From positions 1 through 32,937 of the forward strand of contig SUTY01000011.1 in the NCBI GenBank assembly GCA_015152455.1: a stretch of DNA of 32,937 nt. Direction: 5' to 3'. The translations under genes were made by a program, and so were the position numbers. Source of the stretch: Cyanobacteria bacterium SIG32. GTDB lineage: Bacteria > Cyanobacteriota > Vampirovibrionia > Gastranaerophilales > Gastranaerophilaceae. A model generated the notes under the pieces. It was given only the letters and a program-made list of their open reading frames with translations. It searched no databases and had not been told where the DNA came from. Each line of letters opens with the position of its first letter. Position 1 is the first letter of the stretch. This document shows positions 18,652 to 28,338 of this stretch, in pieces.

Positions 18652-18687
18652 GGTCTTAAAGCCAGTCATAGCTTCACTTTTTAACAT
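18637..18687 (-). CDS. Putative 16-aa mini-ORF ending in a G9 tract
   Basis: aggaga upstream; ATG TTA AAA AGT GAA GCT ATG ACT GGC TTT AAG ACC TTA GGG GGG GGG TAG. Confidence 0.4.
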   Translation of the reverse strand: MLKSEAMTGFKTLGGG

Positions 18688-18735
18688 ACTACGTTCTCCT
18701 ATTCTGTTGGATCTTCCAACCTTAAAATATATTAC

Positions 18736-18766
18736 TTGATCACTTGGTCACTAAAACCTTGATCAC
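18736..18766 (+). repeat. Intergenic period-8 repeat array
   Basis: TTGATCAC TTGGTCAC taaaacc TTGATCAC. Confidence 0.8.
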
Positions 18767-18824
18767 TTCTTCATCATACCATATTTTCTAAATTTTGACA
18801 ATTATTTTGTGCTACAATTATCTT

Positions 18825-20168
18825 ATGCATTTATCCGAATTTAAACAATACGCAAAAGAATTATTGAACATAGCAATGCCCATTATTATGGGTAATCTTG
18901 GATTTATTTTAATCGCTGCAGGTGATGTTTTAATCGCAGGCAGACATTCAACTGACACACTTGCTGCAATTTCTATTGCAACGGCAATATCAAATTGTAT
19001 TATAACTTTTGGTATAGGTTTAGTAACAAGCGTTTCGCCTGTTTTATCAAATTACAGAGGTGCTAAAAAATCAGCGAAGAAATATTTTTATCCAACAATC
19101 AGATTTGCAATGTTTTGGGCTTTTGTCATAATGTTAGCAATTTTAGCCTTTGTGCCACTAATTGATGTAATGAATTTTGAAGCAAAACTTGTTCCTATGA
19201 TAAAAGAATATATGATTATTACTGCATTTGCGACTTTTGGTGGCTACCTGCACGCAGCGTTAAAAGAATACTTACAAGCCTTTGAAATCGTTTTATTCCC
19301 AAATCTTGTAACTGTATTTTCAGTATTTTTAAATATTTTATTAAATATAATATTAGTATTCGGCTTCGGTCCAATACCATCACTTGGCGTTGTAGGTCTT
19401 GCAATTGCAAGTTTTATTGTACGGTACTTTATGGGATTTGCTCTCCTTATATACTGTTTCAAAATAATGAAATTTAGAGAATATTTTAATACAAAAGAAT
19501 ATTACAAAACCCTTGTAAAAGTAGGTTTGCCAATTTCTTTTGCCGTAATGATTGAATTTGTTGCATTCAACTCAATTGCCGTATTTATGGGACAAGTTTC
19601 AGGAGTTTACGCAGCTGCACAAAATTTGGTTTGCACCTTAACTTCAATCTCATTTATGGTACCTTTGGCAATATCTAATGCAATAGCAGTCAAGGTCGGA
19701 TTTGCAAACGGCGCAAACAATTTTGTTGATTTAAAAAGATATGCCTTTATAGGAATGGGAATTGCAGTAGGATTTATGGCGTGTAGCTCAATAGTATTTG
19801 CAAGCATTCCAGATTTCCTGGTCAAGTTATTTACAACAGACATTGATTTAATAAAAATCTCTGTGCCTGTAATATATGTGCTTGCTTGTTTTCAAGTATT
19901 TGACGGCTTACAAGTATCATTGGCTGGGATTTTTAAAGGACTAAAACGCACTAAAATTGTTATGATAACTAATTTTATTTGTTTTTGGTTATATTTCATT
20001 CCTGTTGGTTACACTTTAGCTTTCAAATACAATCTTATGCTACTAGGTTTTTGGTGCGGTTTGATAAGTGCAGCAATACTATTATGCTTAATCCTTTGCA
20101 TATTTCTACACAAAAATCTTAAAGAAATGCGTAAAAGTTTAAACTTCATCTCATCAGATGAGTTCTAA
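18825..20168 (+). CDS. MATE family efflux transporter
   Basis: Multi-TM MatE protein (MPIIMGNLGFILIAAGDVLIAGRHSTDTLAAISIA); start moved to 18825, 6 nt after TACAAT. Confidence 0.9.
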   Translation: MHLSEFKQYAKELLNIAMPIIMGNLGFILIAAGDVLIAGRHSTDTLAAISIATAISNCIITFGIGLVTSVSPVLSNYRGAKKSAKKYFYPTIRFAMFWAFVIMLAILAFVPLIDVMNFEAKLVPMIKEYMIITAFATFGGYLHAALKEYLQAFEIVLFPNLVTVFSVFLNILLNIILVFGFGPIPSLGVVGLAIASFIVRYFMGFALLIYCFKIMKFREYFNTKEYYKTLVKVGLPISFAVMIEFVAFNSIAVFMGQVSGVYAAAQNLVCTLTSISFMVPLAISNAIAVKVGFANGANNFVDLKRYAFIGMGIAVGFMACSSIVFASIPDFLVKLFTTDIDLIKISVPVIYVLACFQVFDGLQVSLAGIFKGLKRTKIVMITNFICFWLYFIPVGYTLAFKYNLMLLGFWCGLISAAILLCLILCIFLHKNLKEMRKSLNFISSDEF

Positions 20169-20223
20169 AATTGGCTTTTTTCTTGAACTTATGGTACAAT
20201 AGAACTAAATGGAGGAATTTATC

Positions 20224-20700
20224 ATGGTGCATTCAGAAGAGAGAACATTTGTCGCGGTAAAGCCTGATGGCGTAAAAAGAGGGTTAACTGGCGAAATCAT
20301 TAGAAGATTTGAGTCAAAAGGTTTAAAAGTAATTGCTTTAAAATTACTAAACGTTACACAAGAAATGGCAGAACAACATTATGCTGAACACGTTGGCAAA
20401 CCTTTCTATCCACGTTTGATTCGTTATATTCAAAGTGGTCCTGTTGTTGCAATGGTATTAGAAGGCTACAATGCAGTTCAAGCAGCAAGACACCTTATGG
20501 GTAAAACAAATCCAAACGAAGCTGAAGTTGGAACAATTAGATCTGATTTTGCTATGGTTATGGAATATAACGTTGTTCACGGCTCTGATAGTGTTGAAAG
20601 TGCAAAAAGAGAAATCGATATCTACTTCAAACCTGAAGAACTTTGCGAAAACTACAAGAACATGTCTGAATTGGTTGTAGAGGACTTAGATGTCGAATAA
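20224..20700 (+). CDS. ndk: Nucleoside diphosphate kinase
   Basis: [41 protein letters not shown]; ggagga SD lies before this ATG. Confidence 0.97.
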   Translation: MVHSEERTFVAVKPDGVKRGLTGEIIRRFESKGLKVIALKLLNVTQEMAEQHYAEHVGKPFYPRLIRYIQSGPVVAMVLEGYNAVQAARHLMGKTNPNEAEVGTIRSDFAMVMEYNVVHGSDSVESAKREIDIYFKPEELCENYKNMSELVVEDLDVE

Positions 20701-21808
20701 TTATTTTGACTACGAATTAGTTCACGAATGTAAGCAGACAGGCGCTCGTGCAGGGATTTTAACAACTCCTCACGGCAAAATTTTGACGCCTATTTTCATG
20801 CCAGTCGGAACAAATTCTGCAGTCAAAACATTAACCAGCGATCAAATCAGAAATACAAATGCGCAGATTATCTTAGCAAATTCTTATCACTTATACTTAA
20901 GAGCTGGTACAAAACTTATAAAACAATTCGGCGGTATTCACGGTTGGATGAATTGGGATAGACCTGTATTAACTGATTCAGGAGGGTTTCAGGTATTTTC
21001 ATTATCAAATTTAAGAAAAATCACAGAAGACGGTGTCGAATTTAGAGATCCCAAAGATGGTAAAAAACACTTTATTTCTCCAGAAACATCTATGGAAATC
21101 CAACAAGATATCGGTGCTGATATTATAATGGCGTTTGACGAATGCGCACCTTATCCTTGTGAATACGATACAGCTAAAAAAGCGATGGAAAGAACTCACA
21201 GATGGCTTGACAGATGCTTTAAAGCCAAAACAAATCCTAAACAAGCGTTGTTTCCAATAGTTCAAGGTGCTTTTTTTGAAGATTTGAGAAAAGAAAGTGC
21301 AAGCGTAATTTCAACTTATGATGCAGTCGGTTACGCTATAGGTGGATTGAGTGTCGGTGAACCTAAAGACGTTATGAATCATTTTACAGAATTCACTGCT
21401 CCACTATTACCAAATAACAAACCTCGTTATTTAATGGGCGTTGGAACTCCTGAAGACCTTTTAGATGGCATTAAACGTGGTATTGATATGTTTGATTGCG
21501 TTTTACCGACAAGAAACGCTCGTCATGGTTCTTTCTTTACTTGGAACGGCAAAAAGAATATTAAAAACAAAGAGTTTTATGATGATAGCAAACCTTTAGT
21601 TGAAGGTTGTCAGTGTTATGCTTGTCAAAATCATTCAAGGGCTTATATCAGACATTTGTGGCGTTGTGGCGAAAGCACAGCTTCAACATTATTGTCAATT
21701 CACAACATTCAATTCTTAATCGAATTTTCACAAAAATGCAGGGAAGCTATTCTTGAAGACCGCTTCGGTGATTTTTATAACGAGCATTACAAAAACATGA
21801 TTCACTAA
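20690..21808 (+). CDS. tgt: Queuine tRNA-ribosyltransferase
   Basis: [31 protein letters not shown] and CxCxxC zinc site. Confidence 0.97.
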   Translation: MSNNYFDYELVHECKQTGARAGILTTPHGKILTPIFMPVGTNSAVKTLTSDQIRNTNAQIILANSYHLYLRAGTKLIKQFGGIHGWMNWDRPVLTDSGGFQVFSLSNLRKITEDGVEFRDPKDGKKHFISPETSMEIQQDIGADIIMAFDECAPYPCEYDTAKKAMERTHRWLDRCFKAKTNPKQALFPIVQGAFFEDLRKESASVISTYDAVGYAIGGLSVGEPKDVMNHFTEFTAPLLPNNKPRYLMGVGTPEDLLDGIKRGIDMFDCVLPTRNARHGSFFTWNGKKNIKNKEFYDDSKPLVEGCQCYACQNHSRAYIRHLWRCGESTASTLLSIHNIQFLIEFSQKCREAILEDRFGDFYNEHYKNMIH

Positions 21809-22332
21809 GGTGTAACGTGTTCTACATCTAGTTGATGTTCAACATTAGCCGCACGTTGGTTAGATCTTAATACACCCTTGATAATGTGTACTGATGCAAC
21901 CGCTAATGCAACAAGACCTGCAATAACTTTGCCTTTTGTACTTATAGATTTTAACGGTTCTGTAAATGCTTTCTTGAACGATTTGTTTTTAATCTGTTTA
22001 GGTACTGCACCTAAAGCCCAAAATCCAGCTAATGTCGCAGCACCAGATGTTGTTCCGTACCACAATGCTTTTGCAGATGCTTTTGTCATTTCACTTGCTG
22101 TTGTAAAGAATTTGGCAATTTTTGCAATAGTATTTCTTAATCCGCCTTTTTTCTTTTTCTCTTCTTGAGGTTCTACAGTTTCTTTGACTACTATAACTTG
22201 AGGTGCTTGTTGAGGAATTTGCTCTTGCGGTGAAACAGTTTGAGGCATTGGCATAAAATAGCCTTGGTTTTTCTCCATTGGAAATGGTGATGCCTGTCTA
22301 AAACTGATATTTGAAATACTACCTATTGACAT
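21805..22332 (-). CDS. Hypothetical protein with membrane segments
   Basis: Start MSIGSISNISFRQ preceded by aaggag; central Pro/Gln-rich, C-terminal hydrophobic helices. Confidence 0.75.
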   Translation of the reverse strand: MSIGSISNISFRQASPFPMEKNQGYFMPMPQTVSPQEQIPQQAPQVIVVKETVEPQEEKKKKGGLRNTIAKIAKFFTTASEMTKASAKALWYGTTSGAATLAGFWALGAVPKQIKNKSFKKAFTEPLKSISTKGKVIAGLVALAVASVHIIKGVLRSNQRAANVEHQLDVEHVTP

Positions 22333-22414
22333 TCCTACTCCTTTTTCTTTCATATTAAACCGTATTAACAGATTTTTTTGCTATTTTAACAAAAAAATTT
22401 ACAAAATTTAGCAT

Positions 22415-22447
22415 AAAAAAAGTGCCTGTTTTCACAGACACTTTTTA
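22415..22447. terminator. Bidirectional hairpin terminator
   Basis: AAAAAGTGCCTGT ttt CACAGACACTTTTT. Confidence 0.8.
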
Positions 22448-22457
22448 TTTATATTTA

Positions 22458-23243
22458 TTATTTTATATTTATGAACGGAACTGAATCTCCCATCATATAA
22501 GTCGGCATTTTGCCATCCCATTTTTGAACAGCTTCATATTGAACCAATGCTTTATTTTGAGTAAGTGCATTTGCTCTTATAGACATTGATTTTGCTTCAG
22601 CTTCAGCAGAGATAACTTTTTGTTTAGCTTCTTCTTGAATTTGAACTGTTTTGTTTTTAGCTTTCAATGCTTCTTGTTCAGCAGTTACTTTGCTTTCAAT
22701 TGCTCTTTCAAAAACTTCTGAGTAATTGATATTGATAATTTGAAAACCTGTAACATTAATATATTTGTCTTTCATTTGTCCAACAAGTTTTTCTAAAATA
22801 TCATTTGTTGCTTCTTCTCTGTTCGCAACCAAATCTTGAGCATTCCATTTACCAATAACGTCTTTAATTACACCTTCAACTACAGGCATCAATATTGTAT
22901 CTTTATACATCATACCAACTTCTCTGTACATTTTGTGTGCATTTTCTGGTTGCAAATTATAGTTTACAACATAAGAAATTTTTGCCTGTTGGATATCTTT
23001 TGTATAAACAGAAGTTACGATATTGTCTTTTTGAGTTTTAACATTCATTGTTCTGATTTTTGAAATAAACGGTGTAATTAAGTGAATTCCTTCCGAATAA
23101 CTTTCTGGGGAAACTCTTCCTAACGTAACTTTAACACCACGTTCACCTACACCAACTATTGCAATTGGGTTGCAAATAACAATAAATACTACAATCAATG
23201 CAAATACTAAAAGTGGTGTTGCAAATACTTGTCTGTTAATCAT
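22458..23243 (-). CDS. SPFH/prohibitin-family membrane protein
   Basis: VGVGERGVKVTLGRVSPESYSEGIHLITPF and the Ala/Glu-rich helix AEQEALKAKNKTVQIQEEAKQKVISAEAEAKS. Confidence 0.92.
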   Translation of the reverse strand: MINRQVFATPLLVFALIVVFIVICNPIAIVGVGERGVKVTLGRVSPESYSEGIHLITPFISKIRTMNVKTQKDNIVTSVYTKDIQQAKISYVVNYNLQPENAHKMYREVGMMYKDTILMPVVEGVIKDVIGKWNAQDLVANREEATNDILEKLVGQMKDKYINVTGFQIININYSEVFERAIESKVTAEQEALKAKNKTVQIQEEAKQKVISAEAEAKSMSIRANALTQNKALVQYEAVQKWDGKMPTYMMGDSVPFINIK

Positions 23244-23251
23244 ATTTTCTC

Positions 23252-23443
23252 CTATACTAAACCTAATATTGCTAACGTAATATAAATAACTACAACTAAA
23301 AGAATAAATCCAAAGAAACAATTTTTAATTGCTTTTGCATGCTTTTCGTATAAATTAACACCACAAATGAAACTTACTAACATAATAATCAAATTTGCAG
23401 CAATTACGATTGATAACAATAACATTAAAATTCTTATAGCCAT
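23252..23443 (-). CDS. Small two-TM membrane protein (63 aa), co-directional with the SPFH gene
   Basis: Two hydrophobic helices; aggtaa upstream; 8-bp gap to the next gene. Confidence 0.65.
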   Translation of the reverse strand: MAIRILMLLLSIVIAANLIIMLVSFICGVNLYEKHAKAIKNCFFGFILLVVVIYITLAILGLV

Positions 23444-23501
23444 ATTTACCTCTCTATTACAAGGTAATTATAACATTACGCAATCTGTTTACATCAACCA
23501 T

Positions 23502-26075
23502 TTAATTGAAAAGATTAAGCTGAGGAACTTGAACTTCAAGCATATCTGATTTTTTACGTGTTGATAAGTTATTTGAAAAATCTCGTTGCATTTTTGTCAT
23601 TAATTCTTGAGAACGTTTTATAACGGCACTCGGCAAACCTGCCATTTTAGCAACTTGAATACCATAACTTTTACTTGCACCACCTTGTACAATTTTTCTC
23701 AAAAATTCAATTTCACCATTTTCTTCAGAAATTGTAATCCTGTAATTTTTAATCTGTGGATAAGTATTAGTCATAACATTTAACTCATGGTAGTGAGTTG
23801 CAAAAATACATCTTGCTTTAATTTTTGTTGCAATAAATTCCGCTACAGACCAAGCAATCGCAACACCATCATACGTACTTGTACCACGTCCAATTTCGTC
23901 TAATAAAATAAAACTTTTTTCTGTAGCTGAATTCAAAATGCAAGCTGTTTCAATCATTTCTACCATAAATGTAGATTGCCCAAGTGTCAAGTCATCAGAA
24001 GCACCTACACGAGTAAATATTTTATCTACGATACCTATTTTTGCATAATCTGCAGGAACCCAAGACCCAATCTGTGCCAAAATTATAATTAATGCGTTCT
24101 GACGCATATATGTTGATTTACCAGCCATGTTAGGACCAGTTAAAATCATAAATTGTGTCATATCCAATGAGTTACTTTTTAATTCCAAATCATTTGATAC
24201 ATATTCACCTAAAGGTAAAATCTTTTCTAATACAGGATGTCTGCCATTTTTAACAACCAAGTCATCAGAATTATCAATAATAGGTTTAGAATAATTGTTT
24301 TCTATTGCTACCTCAGCCAAGGAAGTTACAACATCTGCATATGCGATTGCATCAGCGATTTCTCTGATTTTGGTTACAAATTCTTTTGAATACTCTCTAA
24401 AATCACAATATAGTTTGTATTCAAGCTCTGTTGATTTGAAACGTGCAGATAGAACATCATCTTCGTGTTTTTTTAGTTCATCTGTAATATAACGTTCTGC
24501 ACCTGTTAGAGTTTGTTTTCTTATATAAGTATCAGGCACCATGCTTAAATAAGAATTAGTAACTTCAATAAAATAGCCAAATACTTTATTATAACCAACT
24601 TTTAAATTTTTAATACCTGTACGTTCTTTTTCTGATTCTTCAAAATCTCTTAACCATCTTTCACCACCGGTTAACAAATCTCTAAAGTAGTCTAATTCTG
24701 CATTCACTTCCGGCTTTATAATTCCACCCTCTTTGATCAATATTGGTGGATTATCAACAATAGTACGCTCAATCAAATTTGCATATTCTACAATTTCAGT
24801 TCTATATTGTTCAATACCCGAAAGAGGGTTGTTACGTAGAGATTGCGTACAATCCAACATTTCAGGAAGTGCAAGCAATGACGTTTTCAAACTAACAAAA
24901 TCTCTTGGATTTGCTGACCCATTACTTATACGAGTGGAAAGTCTTTGTATATCGTAAATTCGTTCTAAAAGATTTGACAATTTTCTTCTGATAGATTTTT
25001 TATCAACGAATTCACTAACCGAATCTTGACGTTTTAAAATATCATCAACATTTTTTAACGGTTGACAAACCCAACTTCTTAAAAGTCGAGCGCCCATATT
25101 CGTTTTAGTTTTATCAATTGCCCATAACAAAGAGCCATATTTATTTTTTTCTCTCAAAGTTTCTGTCAGTTCTAGATTTTTTCTTGTACTTGCATCAACA
25201 ATCATATACTCAGAAAGTTCATAGCTTTCAATCCTGTCAAATTTTGGCATATTACCTTTTTGAGTTTCCCAAACATAAGCAAGCAGAGCACCTGAAGCTC
25301 TAAAACCTAGTTTATATCTTTCATAACCAAAAGCATCTAAACTTGTGGCTTCAAACACTGCTTTCAAATTATTTTCAGCAAAAGCAGGTTCAAAAACTGA
25401 AACAGGAATTTTGGAACAGTTGTACAATTTTGTTATTTGCTCAGGTAGGTTGATTTTTTCATCAGGAACTATCTGAAATGGCTTAATTTCTTGTCTAATA
25501 GATGGTGCAACGATTTCAGCAGGATTTAATCTTGCAAGTTCTGCTATAATAAGTTCTAATGGCGCTTGTGTTGTCTTAAATTCACCTGTAGAAATATCTG
25601 TATAAGCAAAACCATATAGATCGCTTTTTTCATCTTTATACATTGCACAAATATAATTGTTTGTATTTTGTTGTAAAAAATTACTTTCTGTGATCGTTCC
25701 AGCAGTAATAATCCTTGTAACTCCACGTTTAACCAAATTTTTAGCAAACTTTGGATCTTCCAACTGCTCACAAATAGCTACTTTCAGATTTTTCTGTACC
25801 AATTTTTCAATATAGCTATCTGCAGCTTTTGCAGGAATACCAGCCAATGGAATTCTGCCAATAGAACCAGCATCACGACCTGTTAAAGTCAGCTCAAGTT
25901 CTTTCGCCATAATATGAGCATCTTCGAAAAAAGTTTCGTAAAAGTCACCCAAGCGATATAATAAAATTTTGTCTATGTTCTCTCTTTTTATTTCTAAATA
26001 CTGACGCATAACAGGGGTTGTATCTTCAAGTTGAACTTCCCAACTGTTTACGTTGTTGATTTCAGGTTTTGTCAT
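23502..26075 (-). CDS. mutS: DNA mismatch repair protein MutS
   Basis: TGPNMAGKSTYMRQ, LLDEIGRGTSTYDG, FATHYHEL. Confidence 0.97.
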   Translation of the reverse strand: MTKPEINNVNSWEVQLEDTTPVMRQYLEIKRENIDKILLYRLGDFYETFFEDAHIMAKELELTLTGRDAGSIGRIPLAGIPAKAADSYIEKLVQKNLKVAICEQLEDPKFAKNLVKRGVTRIITAGTITESNFLQQNTNNYICAMYKDEKSDLYGFAYTDISTGEFKTTQAPLELIIAELARLNPAEIVAPSIRQEIKPFQIVPDEKINLPEQITKLYNCSKIPVSVFEPAFAENNLKAVFEATSLDAFGYERYKLGFRASGALLAYVWETQKGNMPKFDRIESYELSEYMIVDASTRKNLELTETLREKNKYGSLLWAIDKTKTNMGARLLRSWVCQPLKNVDDILKRQDSVSEFVDKKSIRRKLSNLLERIYDIQRLSTRISNGSANPRDFVSLKTSLLALPEMLDCTQSLRNNPLSGIEQYRTEIVEYANLIERTIVDNPPILIKEGGIIKPEVNAELDYFRDLLTGGERWLRDFEESEKERTGIKNLKVGYNKVFGYFIEVTNSYLSMVPDTYIRKQTLTGAERYITDELKKHEDDVLSARFKSTELEYKLYCDFREYSKEFVTKIREIADAIAYADVVTSLAEVAIENNYSKPIIDNSDDLVVKNGRHPVLEKILPLGEYVSNDLELKSNSLDMTQFMILTGPNMAGKSTYMRQNALIIILAQIGSWVPADYAKIGIVDKIFTRVGASDDLTLGQSTFMVEMIETACILNSATEKSFILLDEIGRGTSTYDGVAIAWSVAEFIATKIKARCIFATHYHELNVMTNTYPQIKNYRITISEENGEIEFLRKIVQGGASKSYGIQVAKMAGLPSAVIKRSQELMTKMQRDFSNNLSTRKKSDMLEVQVPQLNLFN

Positions 26076-26078
26076 GGT

Positions 26079-26088
26079 TATAATTATA
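26079..26088. promoter_or_regulatory. Overlapping divergent -10 boxes
   Basis: Palindrome TATAATTATA between mutS (-) and the 26109 gene (+); TGCTATAAT on the minus strand, 7 nt from the mutS ATG. Confidence 0.55.
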
Positions 26089-26108
26089 GCATAAAAGGAA
26101 TTAAAAGT

Positions 26109-26708
26109 ATGGGTTGTTTAAGAAATATTATCAGAGCTATTATATTAACGCTTGCCGTTATTGGATTTTTGTCACTCGGAGGGAAAGAGCTTGTAATGGA
26201 TTTGTTAAGAAATTGGGTTAATCCTTCTCAATCAACAATGATTGAAAAAGCACAAAAAGTTGGAGATTTTTCTAATATAAACGAAGAGTTTGAAATCGAA
26301 AAAGCAACAGGACTTATGGGATATAACGCAGTTGTCGCAGAACACAAAGCTACAGGACAAAAAATGATTGTTGTTGATTCAGGATCAAAATCACTTATCT
26401 CTGCTGAAGATTTACAATCTGAGAATATAGAAGAAAAAATTAAAACAACTATAAAAAAAGTAAAATATCAGGCTATATCTGTTGAAGACATAGCCGTCAC
26501 TAAAAAAGGTTATATAAATTCATACGGCATAGCTTCTCCTTATATAAAATTTGAAGCTAAAATAAAGAAATTTCCAATTGATGATATTTCTGGCATAGTT
26601 GCTGTTGCAAAAACTAATGAGGGCAAAGAAAGAATTCTTATTTCTATAAACGAAAGAGAAAAATATTCACATTTGATTTCTGAAGAATTTTTTAAACAAA
26701 TAAAATAG
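26109..26708 (+). CDS. Hypothetical membrane-anchored protein
   Basis: N-terminal TM MGCLRNIIRAIILTLAVIGFLSLGG; start moved inward from 26031, which overlaps mutS. Confidence 0.75.
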   Translation: MGCLRNIIRAIILTLAVIGFLSLGGKELVMDLLRNWVNPSQSTMIEKAQKVGDFSNINEEFEIEKATGLMGYNAVVAEHKATGQKMIVVDSGSKSLISAEDLQSENIEEKIKTTIKKVKYQAISVEDIAVTKKGYINSYGIASPYIKFEAKIKKFPIDDISGIVAVAKTNEGKERILISINEREKYSHLISEEFFKQIK

Positions 26709-26757
26709 CGTTTCAAAATTTATTGCCAAAAGTTAAAAAAAATGGTAAGATGAAGAA

Positions 26758-26789
26758 GGCACTAAGATACTAAGGCAGTAAGGCACTAA
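26758..26789 (+). repeat. Period-8 repeat, 4 units (consensus GGCACTAA)
   Basis: GGCACTAA GATACTAA GGCAGTAA GGCACTAA; inverted relative cttagtatcctagtaac at about 26809-26825. Confidence 0.85.
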
Positions 26790-26847
26790 GAATTTACAAA
26801 TAAAAGAACTTAGTATCCTAGTAACTTATAAAAAAATATGGAGAGCA

Positions 26848-26922
26848 ATGCTTAAAAACCAAGTAAAAAACTTTATAACTTACTTAAATACTAACTCCCT
26901 AAGCATATTAGGGGGGGGGTAG
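26848..26922 (+). CDS. Putative 24-aa mini-ORF ending in a G9 tract
   Basis: ggagagca ATG; MLKNQVKNFITYLNTNSLSILGGG*; start resembles the prepilin leader MKNPVKNLIT. Confidence 0.4.
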   Translation: MLKNQVKNFITYLNTNSLSILGGG

Positions 26923-27054
26923 AAACACTCTCCTAGTCTGGGTTTTAGGCATATCTGCCGTTGAATGGTTGAATAATTTAAAATTTGAAAGGTTGTTAAC
27001 AAGAATCAGATCTTGTACAATCTTGTTTTGTTATATAGAAAATTTAAGTCCTCC
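26908..27054 (+). repeat. Conserved 147-bp pilin upstream block, copy C
   Basis: About 96% identical by eye to the reverse complement of 18505-18651. Confidence 0.85.
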
Positions 27055-27072
27055 ATTATGAGGGAGGGGAGT
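27048..27072. repeat. Collapsed remnant of the MITE-like element
   Basis: GTCCTCC attatg AGGGAGGGGAGT retains only the outermost ends seen at 34-126 and 18382-18511. Confidence 0.65.
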
Positions 27073-27130
27073 AAAGAACAGTAATTTAAAAAATAGTAGT
27101 ACATATAAAAAAAACGAAAGGAAAAAAGTT

Positions 27131-27841
27131 ATGAAAAAAACTGTAAAGAACTTGATCACTTGGTCACCTAGTCACTTGATCACTTCCCAAAAATCCGCCT
27201 TCACTTTGGCAGAAGTCCTAATCACCCTAGCAATTATCGGTGTCGTTGCAACAATGACAATACCGACATTGATAAGTAATTACAAAAAACAAACAACAGA
27301 AACCAAAATAAAAAGATTTTACAGTATGATGAGCCAAGCAATTAGTCTTTCAGAAGTTGACAATGGGAATGCTTTAACTTGGAACAAACCAGATATGGCA
27401 TACAATGAAGATGGAAGTCTAGATTTCATTGGTCAAAAAAATAATGCTTTATCATATTGGAATAAATATTATGCACCTTATATTAAGGTCGCAAATATTG
27501 ATGATACAACTTATGATTCTCAATTGATTATTTCACTTACAGATGGATCCCAGTTTATGTTTAATAATGGTCATTGCGCTCACTTTGCTTATTTCCCAAA
27601 TGGATATGATGAAAATAGTATTGCTGGAATTGGTCATTTTGAATTTTTACAATGTGGTAGTGCAATGAATTTGCATTATCGTTATCCAGAAAGGTCTTTT
27701 GGGTGTAGAGATGAAGGTACTCAACAGCAAACCACTAGAGAAAAGGCATTAGCAGCGTGTACTGAATACGGTAAATATTGTTCATGTCTTTTAGAATTTG
27801 ATAATTGGGAATTTAAAGACGATTATCCTTATAAATTTTAG
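27131..27841 (+). CDS. Prepilin-like protein
   Basis: KSAFTLAEVLITLAIIGVVATMTIPTL motif; leader identical to the other copies. Confidence 0.9.
   Translation: MKKTVKNLITWSPSHLITSQKSAFTLAEVLITLAIIGVVATMTIPTLISNYKKQTTETKIKRFYSMMSQAISLSEVDNGNALTWNKPDMAYNEDGSLDFIGQKNNALSYWNKYYAPYIKVANIDDTTYDSQLIISLTDGSQFMFNNGHCAHFAYFPNGYDENSIAGIGHFEFLQCGSAMNLHYRYPERSFGCRDEGTQQQTTREKALAACTEYGKYCSCLLEFDNWEFKDDYPYKF
27152..27183 (+). repeat. Period-8 repeat in prepilin leader (4 units)
   Basis: TTGATCAC TTGGTCAC CTAGTCAC TTGATCAC. Confidence 0.9.
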
Positions 27842-27843
27842 AG

Positions 27844-27870
27844 AAGTGGGTGAAATTTCACCCACTTTGA
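27844..27870 (+). terminator. Hairpin terminator after pilin
   Basis: AAGTGGGTGAAATTTCACCCACTT. Confidence 0.7.
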
Positions 27871-27948
27871 TTATATTTTATCCCCCAGTTGAGGTTGTTG
27901 AATTTTTCCAAATGTTTTATGCTAAGATAGAAACATAAGGAGAGAAAA

Positions 27949-28338
27949 ATGAAGAAAAATCTGATTATTATTTTATTAATATTATTAGTTCCTATTGTCG
28001 CTTATATGGCATTAACAAAGTCAACCGCAACAACTGCACAACCTAATGATGTAATCGGCAAACCTCAAGTTTTGAAATTTACTTCGTCAATGTGTTTGGA
28101 CTGCCAAAAAATGACGGAAATTTTTGCAGAAATTTTTCCGAAATACGAAGGAACGATTGTCTTGACTGAAATTCCTGTTCAAGATGGTTCATCTTTCACA
28201 AATTCACAAATTGAAAAATTCAATGTAACTTTAGTACCAACGATTATTTTGATTGATTCAAATGGTAATCAAGTTAAACGTATTGAAGGTGCTATAGAAA
28301 AAGACGAAATGGATAATCACTTGAAAGGGCTTAAATAA
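27949..28338 (+). CDS. Membrane-anchored/periplasmic thioredoxin-like protein
   Basis: N-terminal TM, MCLDCQK CxxC motif, VTLVPTIILID cis-Pro region. Confidence 0.85.
   Translation: MKKNLIIILLILLVPIVAYMALTKSTATTAQPNDVIGKPQVLKFTSSMCLDCQKMTEIFAEIFPKYEGTIVLTEIPVQDGSSFTNSQIEKFNVTLVPTIILIDSNGNQVKRIEGAIEKDEMDNHLKGLK

Noticed and set aside
18557-18739. 60-aa plus-strand ORF through the poly-C tract
   Set aside because: Antisense to the conserved pilin upstream block, crosses C9, no SD and no plausible protein features; explained by the repeat.
18795-18818. TTGACA as -35 for the MATE gene
   Set aside because: Only 12 bp separates it from TACAAT, too short for a sigma70 promoter; the extended TGTGC -10 is the better explanation.
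26848-27061. Extended ~70-aa protein if the G tract were 8 instead of 9
   Set aside because: All six differences between the two copies of the block would be nonsynonymous in that frame, so there is no sign of protein-level selection; kept only as a slippage possibility.
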